A stretch of 64,000 nt of DNA from Brevundimonas goettingensis (lineage in GTDB: Bacteria; Pseudomonadota; Alphaproteobacteria; Caulobacterales; Caulobacteraceae). Below, piece by piece: positions 17,985 through 27,420 of this stretch. The stretch is taken from NCBI RefSeq assembly GCF_017487405.1, contig NZ_CP062222.1, positions 1,039,001-1,103,000 of the forward strand, read 5' to 3'. The position numbers and the translations under genes are program-made. Under the pieces are notes generated by a model. It did no database searches. It was not told the origin of the DNA and worked only from the letters and a program-made list of their open reading frames with translations. The first letter of the stretch is position 1. Each line of letters begins with the position of its first letter.

Positions 17985-19337
17985 TTACCCCTCGCGCCGC
18001 CGCCGGAAGTCCGCCGGCTTCAGCCCGTGTTTCTGCAGCTTGTCGTACAGCGTCTTCCTCGGCAGGCGCAGGGCCTCGGTAACGGCGGTGACGTCGCCGT
18101 CGCAGCGCTCCAGGGTCTCGCGGATCAGTTCGGCCTCATAGCGGGCGACGCGTTCGGTCAGGCCGCCGGCCTCCTCCTCGACGACCCCGACCCCGCCGGG
18201 ATCGGTCAGGCCCGCCGCCACCCGTTCGGCGAAATGGACCAGTTCGCGGACGTTGCCCGGCCAGTCGTGCTCCAGCAGATGCCGCCTGACCGCCGCCGTC
18301 AGTCCGGGCGCGGACCGGTCCTCGCGCGCCGCCGCCCGCCGCAGGAAGTGGGCGAACAGCAGGGGCATGTCCTCGCGGCGCTCGCGCAAGGGCGCGACCC
18401 TCAGCTTCACGACGTTCAGCCGGTAGTAGAGGTCCTCGCGGAAGGCGCCGGCCCGGATGGCGTCTTCCAGATCGATCTTGGACGAGGCCAGGATGCGCAG
18501 GTCCAGGGTCTTAGCCGCCCCGCCGATCGGCTGCACCTCCCGCTCCTCGATGACCCGCAGCAGCTTGACCTGCACGGCCGTCGGCATGCTTTCGATCTCG
18601 TCTAGGAACAGGGTGCCGCGATGGCTCTGTTCGATATGGCCGATACGCCGCCGGGTCGCGCCGGGGAAGGCGCCGGGCTCATGCCCGAACAGCTCGCTCT
18701 CGATCAGCCCCTCGGGCAGGGCGCCGCAGTTGACCGCGACGAACGGGTGGATGCGTCGCCGTCCGCCGTTGTGCAGGGCCCGGGCGACGACCTCTTTGCC
18801 GACCCCGGTCTCGCCCTCGATCAGGACGTCCAGCCGGGCGTCCGCCAGTTGGGCGATGGTGGCCCGCAGCCGCGCCATGGTCTCGCTTGACCCCAGCAGG
18901 GGCAGTTCCAGCCCGGCGTCGCTCTGGGCCGCCGCCAGCCGCCGGTTGTCCAGCACCAGGGCCCGCTTCTCCAGCGCCCGGTTCAGGCTGTCCAGCAGTC
19001 GCTCGAAGGCGAAGGGCTTGGCCACGAAGTCATAGGCGCCGTGCCTCAGGGCCTCGACCGCATCGGCGATGTCGCCGTGGCCGGTAATCATCAGGACCGG
19101 CAGCCCCTCGTCGATCGCCTGCAGCCGGGCCAGCAACTGGCGACCGTCCAGACCGGGCATGCGCAGGTCGCTGACCACTACGCCCGCGAAGCCGGCGTCC
19201 ACCGCCTTCAGCGCGGCTTCGGCGGAGGGGTAGGCCGAGACCTCGAAACCCTCCAGCGTCAGCCGTTCGGACAGGGCCTCGCGGAAGTCGTCGTCGTCGT
19301 CGACCAGGGCAACGGCCTTGGGTTGGGCGAAATCCAT
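17985..19337 (-). CDS. dctD: C4-dicarboxylate response regulator, NtrC family
   Basis: 450 residues. Activates sigma-54 transcription of dicarboxylate transport after phosphorylation by DctB. Receiver domain with acidic pocket VDDDDDF and phosphoacceptor D57 (VVVSDLRMPG); AAA+ domain with Walker A GETGVGKE (175-182), the sigma-54-contact loop GAFPGA (222-227) and Walker B GTLFLDEIES (241-250); C-terminal Fis-type helix-turn-helix (TEALRLPRKTLYDKLQKHGL). The loop has Pro where most family members have Thr (GAFTGA). Its ATG overlaps the last bases of the sensor kinase gene, so both are translationally coupled. Target is probably dctA at 21413. Confidence 0.9.
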   Translation of the reverse strand: MDFAQPKAVALVDDDDDFREALSERLTLEGFEVSAYPSAEAALKAVDAGFAGVVVSDLRMPGLDGRQLLARLQAIDEGLPVLMITGHGDIADAVEALRHGAYDFVAKPFAFERLLDSLNRALEKRALVLDNRRLAAAQSDAGLELPLLGSSETMARLRATIAQLADARLDVLIEGETGVGKEVVARALHNGGRRRIHPFVAVNCGALPEGLIESELFGHEPGAFPGATRRRIGHIEQSHRGTLFLDEIESMPTAVQVKLLRVIEEREVQPIGGAAKTLDLRILASSKIDLEDAIRAGAFREDLYYRLNVVKLRVAPLRERREDMPLLFAHFLRRAAAREDRSAPGLTAAVRRHLLEHDWPGNVRELVHFAERVAAGLTDPGGVGVVEEEAGGLTERVARYEAELIRETLERCDGDVTAVTEALRLPRKTLYDKLQKHGLKPADFRRRREG

Positions 19338-21178
19338 CAGGCGGCCTTCAACGAAATCACGAACACAGCGCCCGCATCGGACGGGCGGGTGTTCAGCTCC
19401 CCGCCGAAGCTGGCCACGATGTCGCGGCAGATGACGAGGCCGAGGCCCAGTCCTGTCGCCTTGGTCGTGACGAAGGGGGTGAAGAGGGCGCCGGCGATCT
19501 CGTCCGACAGGCCCGGGCCATTGTCGGCGATGACGATCTCGACGCCATCGCCGGTGGCCGCGACCGACAGGCTCAGTCGGGGCTCGGCGACACCGGCCTC
19601 GTCCAGGGCTTCGACGGCGTTCTGCACGAGGTTCAGGATCACCTGCTCCAGCCGGACCCGGTCGGCCAGCACCTTCAGCGACGGCGCCTTGGCCCGGGTC
19701 ACCGCGATCCGGCTGGCGCGCAGCCGCCCGGTCAGAAGGACCAGCGCCCCGTCGATGGCCTCGTCAGGACTGACGGCCGATGGGCGCGACGTCGTCTTCC
19801 TCGAGAAGGCGCGCAGCTCGTCGGTGATCGATCCGATCCGCGCCGTCAGCTCGGCGATGCGGTTGGCGGTGCGGGTGACGCCTTCACCGTCGTCGCGCTT
19901 CAGATAGGCCAGCACCGTCTCGGCGCTGGTGCGGATGGCGGCGACCGGCTGGTTGATCTCATGCGCCACCCCGGCGGCGATCTGACCCAGGGTCGCCAGC
20001 TTGTTGGCCTGGACCAGCTCCTCGCGCAGCATTTCGCGGCCGGCCTCGGCGGCGCGGCGTTCGTCGATCTGGCGGTTCAGCTCGTCATTGGCGGCGCGCA
20101 GTTCGACGGTGCGTTCGTCGATGCGACGCTCCAGATCGGCGCGGGCGGCCTCCTCGGCGCGCATCTGGGCCTCGGCCAGCTGGCGGCGGCGCAGCAGGAC
20201 GCCCACGGCCCCCATCAGCAGGGTCACCGCCAGCAGGGCCACCGCACGGGCGTTGGAGACCGCCACCAGAATGGCCGTCCCCGCCGGCGACAGCAGATGC
20301 AGGGTCCACCCCGGCGTCGCCGTATCGGCCGAGGCCGCTATCCAGCTTTCGGGCGGCCCGTCCACGGCGGCGGTGACGAGAGCGGGGCGCGCATCCGCCG
20401 TGCGGAAGGGCAGGGGGGCGAGGGCGTCGTGGCCCAGGGTCTGGCCGGTCAGGACCTGCCGCCTCTGGGCGTCGCTCATCGGCGCGACCGTGCGGAAGCG
20501 CCAGTCAGGCACGCTGGTGATCAGGATCACGCCCGAGGGATCGGCGACATAGGCGGGCTCGCCCGAACCGCGCCAGTCGGCCTCGAGCGCGTCGAACTCG
20601 ACCTTCACGACCGCGACCCCGACGACGCGTCCGTCCGCGTCGGCCATGCGCCGCGCCAGATAGAGGCCGGGCCGTCCGCTGACGGTGCCCAGGGCGAAGA
20701 ACTCGGCGTCGCCGGTCTGCATGGCGCGGGTGAAATAGGGTCGGAAGCTGTAGTCCTCGCCGACGAAGCTGGTTGGCAGCCGCCAGTTGCTGGCCGCGCG
20801 CGCCACCCCCTTCGCGTCGAGCAGATAGATGGCCGCGGCCCGCGTCTGCTCGGCCAGCCGCTCCAGCTTGCGATCCACCTGATCGGTGCGCGCGGGGCCG
20901 GGATCGGTCAGAAGCGCGACGGCCTCCGGGTCCTGGGCCAGGACGAGGGGCAGGGAGCGGTGCTTTTCCAGCTCGCTGCGCAGCACCGCCGCGTGCAGGG
21001 CCGCGCCGGCTTGGGCCTGCCGCGCCAGATCGCCCTCGGCCTGCCGACGCGCCAGCTCGCCCGCGATCAGCGCCGCCCCGACCGCGAGCACCAGCCAGAC
21101 GACCGCCAGCCCGATCCACGGCCGCTCCGTCGGTCGAAGGACTGTCGATAATCGGGGCTGCAGGTCGCTGAAGGCCAT
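19337..21178 (-). CDS. dctB: C4-dicarboxylate sensor histidine kinase
   Basis: 613 residues. Two membrane helices (about 22-42 and 303-328) enclose a periplasmic double-Cache sensor with DctB hallmarks (SNWRLPTSFVGEDYSFRPYF at about 130-149 and SGRPGLYLARRM). A coiled-coil linker (about 333-395) leads to the H-box with H406 (AAGVAHEINQPVAAIR), then N-box (LEQVILNLVQNAVEAL), G1 (IADNGPGLSDE) and G2 (TGLGLGLVICRDI). Senses succinate, fumarate or malate and phosphorylates DctD. It is divergent from dctA. The ATG at 21178 has no obvious ribosome-binding site, and the candidate DctD operator begins only nine bases upstream of it, so translation may be inefficient or leaderless. Confidence 0.9.
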   Translation of the reverse strand: MAFSDLQPRLSTVLRPTERPWIGLAVVWLVLAVGAALIAGELARRQAEGDLARQAQAGAALHAAVLRSELEKHRSLPLVLAQDPEAVALLTDPGPARTDQVDRKLERLAEQTRAAAIYLLDAKGVARAASNWRLPTSFVGEDYSFRPYFTRAMQTGDAEFFALGTVSGRPGLYLARRMADADGRVVGVAVVKVEFDALEADWRGSGEPAYVADPSGVILITSVPDWRFRTVAPMSDAQRRQVLTGQTLGHDALAPLPFRTADARPALVTAAVDGPPESWIAASADTATPGWTLHLLSPAGTAILVAVSNARAVALLAVTLLMGAVGVLLRRRQLAEAQMRAEEAARADLERRIDERTVELRAANDELNRQIDERRAAEAGREMLREELVQANKLATLGQIAAGVAHEINQPVAAIRTSAETVLAYLKRDDGEGVTRTANRIAELTARIGSITDELRAFSRKTTSRPSAVSPDEAIDGALVLLTGRLRASRIAVTRAKAPSLKVLADRVRLEQVILNLVQNAVEALDEAGVAEPRLSLSVAATGDGVEIVIADNGPGLSDEIAGALFTPFVTTKATGLGLGLVICRDIVASFGGELNTRPSDAGAVFVISLKAA

Positions 21179-21186
21179 GGCTTAGT

Positions 21187-21233
21187 GTGCGATTATCCGC
21201 ACGTTTTGCCTAGATGTCGCGGCGGAATTTCGC
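21187..21233. promoter_or_regulatory. Candidate tandem DctD operator between dctB and dctA
   Basis: Site 1 (21187-21202) is GTGCG-ATTATC-CGCAC, a perfect inverted repeat with a six-base spacer. Site 2 (21222-21233) has the core GCG-GAATTT-CGC with the same spacer. The centres are 33 bases apart, about three helical turns. From memory the DctD sites upstream of rhizobial dctA have a similar GTGCGG...CCGCAC form and are also in tandem. The sites are about 190-225 bases upstream of the dctA start, a suitable enhancer distance for an NtrC-family activator. Confidence 0.5.
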
Positions 21234-21412
21234 ATTTCAGGCTGCCAGATCGTTCCTGAAATGGCATTTAGTTAAGCATAATCAAGTATATATGTTTTTT
21301 GTCGATGTGGTTTCACGTTCGCCGCGCCTGAGGCCAGAATAAGGCTGGAAACACGACTCGAAGATCGTGTCCCGGGAGTTTCGCGGACCGTGTCCGCCAA
21401 GAGGAACAGGCG

Positions 21413-22771
21413 TTGCAACCGATCACCCAGACCGCGGCCGCTCCGGCTGTGAAGAAGCCCTTCTACGCCCACCTGTATTTCCAGGTGCTGACGGCGATCG
21501 TGCTGGGGGCGGTGATCGGGCATTTCTGGCCGGAGTTCGGCAAGTCGCTGAAGCCGCTGGGCGACGCCTTCATCAAGCTGGTGAAGATGGTCATCGCCCC
21601 GGTGATCTTCCTGACCATCGTCACCGGCATCGCCGGGATGCGGGATCTGGGCAGGGTCGGACGGGTGGCGGCCAAGGCCTTTGCCTATTTCCTGGTCTTC
21701 TCGACGCTGGCGCTGATCCTCGGCCTGATCGTGGCCAATGTCGTCCAGCCGGGACGGGGGCTGAACATCGACCCCTCGACCCTGAACGCCGGGGCGGTGG
21801 CCCAGTATTCGTCGGCCGCGCATGAGACGACCATCCAGGGCTTCCTGATGGGGATCATCCCCGACACCGTGGTCAGCGCCTTCTCGACCGGCAACATCCT
21901 GCAGGTGCTGTTCGTCTCGATCCTGTTCGGCGTCGCCCTGGCCTTGATCGGCGACGTCGGCAAGCCGGTGCTGACCTTCCTTGAGTCCATTTCGGCGGCC
22001 TTCTTCAAACTGGTCGCCATCCTGATGAAGGCCGCGCCCATCGGGGCCTTCGGGGCCTTCGCCTTCACCATCGGCGCCTATGGCATCGGCTCGATCGCCA
22101 ACCTCGCGGCTCTCGTGGCGACCTTCTATCTGACCGCCATCCTGTTCGTGGTCGGCATTCTGGGGCTGGTCGGGATCGCCAACGGCTTCAATATCCTCAA
22201 GCTGATCCGCTATCTGAAGGAAGAGCTGCTGCTGGTGCTGGGCACCTCCTCGTCGGAGGCCGCGCTTCCCAGCCTGCTGGAGAAGATGGAACGGGCCGGG
22301 GCCGCCAAGTCGGTGGTCGGTCTGGTCGTGCCGACGGGCTATTCGTTCAATCTGGACGGCACCAACATCTATATGACGATGGCGGCCCTGTTCATCGCCC
22401 AGGCGCTCGGCATCCACCTCAGCCTCGAGCAGCAGATCCTGCTGCTGGCCGTGGCCATGCTGTCTTCCAAGGGGGCGGCGGGCATCACCGGGGCCGGCTT
22501 CATCACCCTGGCCGCGACGCTCGCCGTCGTCCCCAGCGTGCCGATCGCGGGCATGGCCCTGATCCTGGGCGTCGACCGGTTCATGAGCGAATGCCGGGCC
22601 CTGACCAACTTCATCGGCAACGCCGTGGCCACACTGGTGGTGGCCCGCTGGGAGAACCAGCTCGACCGCGACGCCCTCAAGGCCGCTCTCGACGGCCACC
22701 CCCAACCACTCGCCGCACAACCCGATCCCGCCGCCGGGCCGGGGGACGATGCGCTCGTTACCGCCGACTAA
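21413..22771 (+). CDS. dctA: C4-dicarboxylate/proton symporter
   Basis: 452 residues. Imports succinate, fumarate and malate across the inner membrane with protons or cations (DAACS family). About eight membrane helices plus two re-entrant loops; the serine-rich signature [10 protein letters not shown] is at 277-286 and the substrate/cation motif NLDGTNIY at 313-320, followed by the ACRALTN-type motif ([13 protein letters not shown]). TTG start at 21413 with AGAGGA upstream gives the usual N terminus ([20 protein letters not shown]). Divergent dctBD and the operator pair upstream indicate sigma-54-dependent induction. The following TonB receptor starts 43 bases after the stop and could be co-transcribed. 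Confidence 0.95.
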   Translation: MQPITQTAAAPAVKKPFYAHLYFQVLTAIVLGAVIGHFWPEFGKSLKPLGDAFIKLVKMVIAPVIFLTIVTGIAGMRDLGRVGRVAAKAFAYFLVFSTLALILGLIVANVVQPGRGLNIDPSTLNAGAVAQYSSAAHETTIQGFLMGIIPDTVVSAFSTGNILQVLFVSILFGVALALIGDVGKPVLTFLESISAAFFKLVAILMKAAPIGAFGAFAFTIGAYGIGSIANLAALVATFYLTAILFVVGILGLVGIANGFNILKLIRYLKEELLLVLGTSSSEAALPSLLEKMERAGAAKSVVGLVVPTGYSFNLDGTNIYMTMAALFIAQALGIHLSLEQQILLLAVAMLSSKGAAGITGAGFITLAATLAVVPSVPIAGMALILGVDRFMSECRALTNFIGNAVATLVVARWENQLDRDALKAALDGHPQPLAAQPDPAAGPGDDALVTAD

Positions 22772-22814
22772 CACACAGACAAGACAACAAAAAACGACAC
22801 GAGGGAGGACAACA

Positions 22815-25800
22815 ATGATCAAGATCAAGACCGCCATGCTGGCGACCACCGCCGCCACGGCCCTGCTGGCGATCGCCGGCGCTTCGATGGCCCAGACGGC
22901 CCCGCAAGCGCCGCAACAGCCCGCGCCCCAGCCGGCGCCCGCCGCTTCGCCCGCGACCCAGGCCATCGTCGAGGAGGCGCAGGAGGAGGGCGATCCCGCC
23001 GCCAGCGTCGACGACATCGTCGTGGTCGGCTCCCAGATCCGCGGCGCCGACGTCACCGCCGCCCTGCCGGTCACGGTGCTGGGGCAGGACCAGATCGCCG
23101 CCACCGGCGCCGTTACCGGCGACGACCTGCTGCGCACCATCCCGCAGATGGGCGACGTCCTGTTCAGCGCCGCCAACAACGCCCAGACCTCGAACGCGGC
23201 CCGCGGCGACGTCAACTCGGTCAACCTGCGCTCGCTCGGCGTCGGCAACACCCTGGTGCTGCTGAACGGACGCCGCATCGTCTCCCACCCGACCAGTCAG
23301 GGCACGTCCGACACCGGCACGGTGCCGGTGCTCAGCTACAACTCCAACGCCATTCCGGTCTCGGGGCTGGAGCGTCTGGAAGTCCTGCTGGACGGCGCGG
23401 CCGCCATCTACGGCGCCGACGCGGTGGCGGGCGTGGTCAACACCGTCACCCAGGACGACTTCGACGGCTTGCGCTTCACCACCCAGTACGGCGGCGCCGA
23501 GAACACCCATCTGCGTGAGCTCAGCATCGGCCTGTTCGCGGGCAAGGACTTCGACCGGGGCAATGTCTCGGCCTTCATCGACTTCACCGACCGCACCGCG
23601 CTCCAGGCCGACGACCAGCAGTTCACCCGCTCGGACAACCTGCGCTTCCTGTTCGAGGACTATCCCGACTTCGCCTCCAGCCTGACGCCGGACGCCCGCA
23701 ACACGCGTGGTCCCTGGGCCAATCTGGCGGTCATCAACGGCCCCGGCATCATCCGGCGCGGCACCACGCCCCTGACCAGCGCGGCGGGGGTGTTCCACAT
23801 CCAGCCGACCACCATCACGGGTTGTCAGGCCAACCTGAGCCAGACCGGCATCTGCATCGGTCAGGCGGCGCTCAGCTTCAATGGCGTCCAGCGCGACCTG
23901 CGCTATGACACCGCGACGGGCACGACGATCACGCCCGAGGTCCAGCGCCTGAACCTGTTCTTCACCGGCCACTACGACCTCAACGACAATGTCACGGCCT
24001 TCGGGGAGCTGGGCTGGTATCAGGCCGAGACCAAGCGTCTGCAGCCGGCGCTGATCAACCTCAACACCCTGACCATCCCGACGACCAACTACTGGAACCC
24101 GTTCGGCCCGGTCACCTTCGCCAACGGCCAGACCAACCCGAACCGACTGTCGGGCCTGACCAATGTCCCGGTGCAGGGTCTGGCGGTCACCCTGAACCAG
24201 TACCGCTTCGTCGATGCGGGCATGCAGAAGGTCAGCGTCGACAACTATCAGGCCCGCGCCCTGGCCGGTCTGCGCGGCGAGTTCCGTGGCTTCGACTGGG
24301 AGACGGCGCTGACCTATTCGGAAGCCGAGGCCACCGATAGCTCGACCGCCGTCAACGCCACCAAGCTGCAGGCCCAGCTGGCCCTGTCGACGCCCGACGC
24401 CTACAACCCGTTCAACGGCGGCTGCCTGGACAACACCAGCGTCGGCGACTGCACGGCCAGCTCGCAGGCGGCCATCGACGCCATCACCTTCGATCTGAAG
24501 CGGGTGTCCAAGACGACCCTGGCCATGGTCGACTTCAAGGTCTCCAAGGGCGACCTGCTGCACCTCTGGGCCGGCGATCTCGGCATGGCCTTCGGCGTCG
24601 AGGCCCGCAAGGAGACCCAGAACGACGACCGCGATCCGAACGTCGACGGCACCAATGTCTTCGTCGACTCGGTCACCGGCGCGACCAACCTGTCCAACGT
24701 CATCTCGGTCAGCCCCAACCCGGACACCCACGGCGAACGGACGGTCTCGGCCGCCTATATCGAGTTCGCCGTGCCGGTCGTCTCGCCGGAGATGAACATC
24801 CCTCTGGTCCACAAGCTGGACCTGCAGATCGCCGGCCGGGCCGAGCACTATTCGGACTTCGGCAGCGTGGCCAAGCCCAAGATCGCCGTCGCCTGGGACA
24901 TCTTCGACGGCCTGCGCCTGCGCGGCTCCTATTCGGAAGGCTTCCGCGCCCCGAACCTGGAACAGACCAACGCCACCACCTACGGCCGTCTGGCGACCAA
25001 CAACGACTTCATCCGCTGCGAGGCCGACCTGCGCGCCGGCCGCATCGCCACCTTCGGCGCCTGCGCCCGCTCGATCGGTTACTCGCTGCTGGTCTCGGGC
25101 AACCCGGACCTGAAGCCGGAGGAGAGCACCAACTCGTCGTACGGCATCGTCTTCCAGCCGAAGTTCCTGCCCGAGAGCCTGGGCGACTGGACCTTCACGG
25201 TCGACAAGTGGCGGATCCAGCAGGAGAAGATCGTCGGCCTGTTCGGCGGCTCCGCCGCCACGGTTCAGGACTACCTCGACCGCGTCACCGGCTCGTCCAA
25301 CCCGCTGGTGGTTCGCGCCGCGCCCAATGCCGATGACATCGCCCTGTTCGCCGGTACGGGCATCGCCCCGGTCGGCCAGATCATCTCGGTGTCGGACAAG
25401 TTCGTGAACCTGCTGCCGCAGGACGTCCAGGGCATCGACTTCGGCATCGTCTGGCGTCTGCGCAACACCCCGGTCGGCAACTTCCGGGTCAACATCAATG
25501 CGGCCAAGCTGACCAAGTTCAGCCGTGAGCCCGGCCCGCAGATCGACGCCCTGTTCGCCGCCCGCGCCGCCGGCACGATCAACGCCGCCACGCCCCTGCC
25601 GGACTCCTCCAGCCTGCTGGCCCAGAACGGCCGTCCGGAGTGGAAGGTCTCGGGCACGGTCACCTGGGCCAACGGCCCGTGGCAGGTCGGGGTCTTCACC
25701 CAGTACATCAGCGCCGTGGACGACACCGCCTTCATCGGGACCTCGGGCAATCCGTGGGAGGTCGAGAGCCGCCTGACCGGCAACCTGTACGGCCAGTACG

Positions 25801-25961
25801 AGTTCGAGGACCACTTCGGCATCGCCAACAACACCCGCCTGCGGGCCGGGGTGCGCAACATCACCAATGAGGCGCCGCCGCTGTCGTCGTCCGGCTATCT
25901 GGGCTCGCTGTACCAGCCCTACGGCCGCTACTGGTACATGAGCGTCACCAAGACGTTCTGA
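22815..25961 (+). CDS. TonB-dependent outer-membrane receptor
   Basis: 1048 residues. Signal peptide MIKIKTAMLATTAATALLAIAGASMA, Gln/Pro/Ala-rich linker, TonB box-like DDIVVVGSQ, plug domain (NTLVLLNGRRIVSHP, DAVAGVVNTVT) and a 22-strand-type barrel ending in Phe (MSVTKTF), as expected for outer-membrane barrels. ATG 22815 is chosen because of GAGGGAGGAC just upstream and because it starts the signal peptide. Active, TonB-driven uptake of an unknown substrate. The 43-base gap from dctA suggests an operon, so a C4-dicarboxylate or related organic acid complex is a possible ligand; this is inference. Confidence 0.9.
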   Translation: MIKIKTAMLATTAATALLAIAGASMAQTAPQAPQQPAPQPAPAASPATQAIVEEAQEEGDPAASVDDIVVVGSQIRGADVTAALPVTVLGQDQIAATGAVTGDDLLRTIPQMGDVLFSAANNAQTSNAARGDVNSVNLRSLGVGNTLVLLNGRRIVSHPTSQGTSDTGTVPVLSYNSNAIPVSGLERLEVLLDGAAAIYGADAVAGVVNTVTQDDFDGLRFTTQYGGAENTHLRELSIGLFAGKDFDRGNVSAFIDFTDRTALQADDQQFTRSDNLRFLFEDYPDFASSLTPDARNTRGPWANLAVINGPGIIRRGTTPLTSAAGVFHIQPTTITGCQANLSQTGICIGQAALSFNGVQRDLRYDTATGTTITPEVQRLNLFFTGHYDLNDNVTAFGELGWYQAETKRLQPALINLNTLTIPTTNYWNPFGPVTFANGQTNPNRLSGLTNVPVQGLAVTLNQYRFVDAGMQKVSVDNYQARALAGLRGEFRGFDWETALTYSEAEATDSSTAVNATKLQAQLALSTPDAYNPFNGGCLDNTSVGDCTASSQAAIDAITFDLKRVSKTTLAMVDFKVSKGDLLHLWAGDLGMAFGVEARKETQNDDRDPNVDGTNVFVDSVTGATNLSNVISVSPNPDTHGERTVSAAYIEFAVPVVSPEMNIPLVHKLDLQIAGRAEHYSDFGSVAKPKIAVAWDIFDGLRLRGSYSEGFRAPNLEQTNATTYGRLATNNDFIRCEADLRAGRIATFGACARSIGYSLLVSGNPDLKPEESTNSSYGIVFQPKFLPESLGDWTFTVDKWRIQQEKIVGLFGGSAATVQDYLDRVTGSSNPLVVRAAPNADDIALFAGTGIAPVGQIISVSDKFVNLLPQDVQGIDFGIVWRLRNTPVGNFRVNINAAKLTKFSREPGPQIDALFAARAAGTINAATPLPDSSSLLAQNGRPEWKVSGTVTWANGPWQVGVFTQYISAVDDTAFIGTSGNPWEVESRLTGNLYGQYEFEDHFGIANNTRLRAGVRNITNEAPPLSSSGYLGSLYQPYGRYWYMSVTKTF

Positions 25962-26004
25962 TCCGTCTCCCCGAAGCGCCCTCCAAAGAGGGTTCTTCTC
26001 CTTG

Positions 26005-26032
26005 CCGGGGCGGTGTTTCGGCGCCGCCCCGG
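26005..26032 (+). terminator. Hairpin terminator after the TonB receptor gene
   Basis: CCGGGGCGG (26005-26013) pairs perfectly with CCGCCCCGG (26024-26032) across a ten-base loop, 44 bases after the receptor stop. The tail (accttgtctt) is only modestly T-rich, so termination may be partial. Confidence 0.45.
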
Positions 26033-26058
26033 ACCTTGTCTTCTGAAGTGAGCCTCTC

Positions 26059-27420
26059 ATGAGTTCCTGGGTCGCCGCCGGTCGTTCGATGCTCGCCGCA
26101 CTGGCTGTCGGAGCCGGGCTCGCCGCCTGTGCGACCTCCGGCTCGGCCCAGACACCGCCGGCGCCTGAGGCGGCCGTCGTCTCGCCGATCCCGGCCGATG
26201 CGACCTGTCCGGAGGGCATACCCGCCGGGACGAAATGCTACACCGGCCGGTCGGAGGAGGGGGCCTTCTACTGGATCGCCATCCCGGCGAACTGGAACCA
26301 GGTCCTCGTCGTCCACAGCCACGGCGGACCGCGCACCACCACCCCCAACATCGACGACGAGATCGACGACCTGCAGCGGTTCTCGGTCATGGTCCGCGAG
26401 GGCTATGCCTGGGCCGGCTCGACCTATCGCCGCGGCGGCTATGGGGTGCGGATGGCGGCCGAGGACACCGACATCCTGCGTCGCATCTTCTGGGACCGTT
26501 TCGGCAAGCCGCGCCGGACCATCGTCCACGGCCAGTCCTGGGGCGGCAATGTCGCGGCCAAGGTCAGTGAGCTCTACGCCGTCGACGGCAATGGTCAGCG
26601 CAACTACGACGGCGTCCTGCTGTCGGCCGGACTCGTGGCGGGGGGCACGCGCGGCTATGTGTTCCGCTCGGACCTGAGGGCGGTCTACCAGTTCTACTGC
26701 CGCAACCACCCGCGCGCGGACGAGGTCCAGTACCCGGTGTGGCAGGGCCTGCCCGCCGACGCCCGGATGACCCGCGCCCAGCTGACCGAGCGGGTGGATG
26801 AGTGCACGGGCGTGTCGAAGCCCGCCGACCAGCGCACGCCGCAACAGGCCCGCAACCTCAAGAACATCCTGAGCGTCATCGGCATCCGCGAGGACGAGCT
26901 GGTGTCCCATCTGAACTGGGCGACGGGGCTGTTCCAGGACATGGTCCAGAGGCGGCTGGACGGCCACAACCCCTTCTCCAACATCGGCACGGTCTACTCA
27001 GGCTCGGACGACGACGCAGCCCTGAACGCGGGCGTCGAGCGGTTCGCGGCCGATCCGGAGGGGGTGGCGCGTCTGGCCTATGACGCCGACCTGACCGGCC
27101 AGATCATGCTGCCGACCCTGAGCATCCACGGCAAGAAGGACCCGACGGTCTTCGTCAGCGTGGACGCCGTCTATCGCGACATCGTGGCGGCGGCCGGACG
27201 GTCGGACCTGCTGGTCCAGACCTTCACCGACGAGGACACCCATTCGAAGCTGAGCACCCCGGAGTATGCCGGGATGCTGGACGCCCTGATGGCCTGGATC
27301 GACAAGGGCGAGAAGCCCACGCCCGCCTCGGTCGCCGCGGCCTGCGAGACCCATGCGGCGGCCTATGGCGAGCCCTGCAAGTTCGATGTCGGCTTCGTCC
27401 CGACCCTGACGAGCCGCTAG
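26059..27420 (+). CDS. Predicted lipoprotein alpha/beta-hydrolase
   Basis: 453 residues. N-terminal lipoprotein signal with lipobox ending GLAAC (C24). The hydrolase core has the oxyanion region VVHSHGGP and a nucleophile elbow GQSWGG with S160; late acid and His candidates are in LSIHGKKDPTVF and TFTDEDTHSKLSTPEYAG. A long helical cap lies between. Probably an esterase or peptidase anchored in the envelope. It sits after the dctA-linked receptor and converges with the aldehyde dehydrogenase gene, the coding ends overlapping by four bases. Substrate unknown. Confidence 0.75.
   Translation: MSSWVAAGRSMLAALAVGAGLAACATSGSAQTPPAPEAAVVSPIPADATCPEGIPAGTKCYTGRSEEGAFYWIAIPANWNQVLVVHSHGGPRTTTPNIDDEIDDLQRFSVMVREGYAWAGSTYRRGGYGVRMAAEDTDILRRIFWDRFGKPRRTIVHGQSWGGNVAAKVSELYAVDGNGQRNYDGVLLSAGLVAGGTRGYVFRSDLRAVYQFYCRNHPRADEVQYPVWQGLPADARMTRAQLTERVDECTGVSKPADQRTPQQARNLKNILSVIGIREDELVSHLNWATGLFQDMVQRRLDGHNPFSNIGTVYSGSDDDAALNAGVERFAADPEGVARLAYDADLTGQIMLPTLSIHGKKDPTVFVSVDAVYRDIVAAAGRSDLLVQTFTDEDTHSKLSTPEYAGMLDALMAWIDKGEKPTPASVAAACETHAAAYGEPCKFDVGFVPTLTSR

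Noticed and set aside
21253..21290. TGGCATTTAGTTAAGCA near 21271 as a sigma-54 promoter for dctA
   Set aside because: The spacing between GG and GC is eleven instead of ten bases; the alternative at 21308-21322 has correct spacing but a poor match, so neither is listed as a feature.
22758..26219. 1153-codon minus-strand open frame opposite the TonB receptor
   Set aside because: It is the antisense shadow of a real receptor in GC-rich DNA; its translation is Gly/Arg/Val/Asp low-complexity with no domains.
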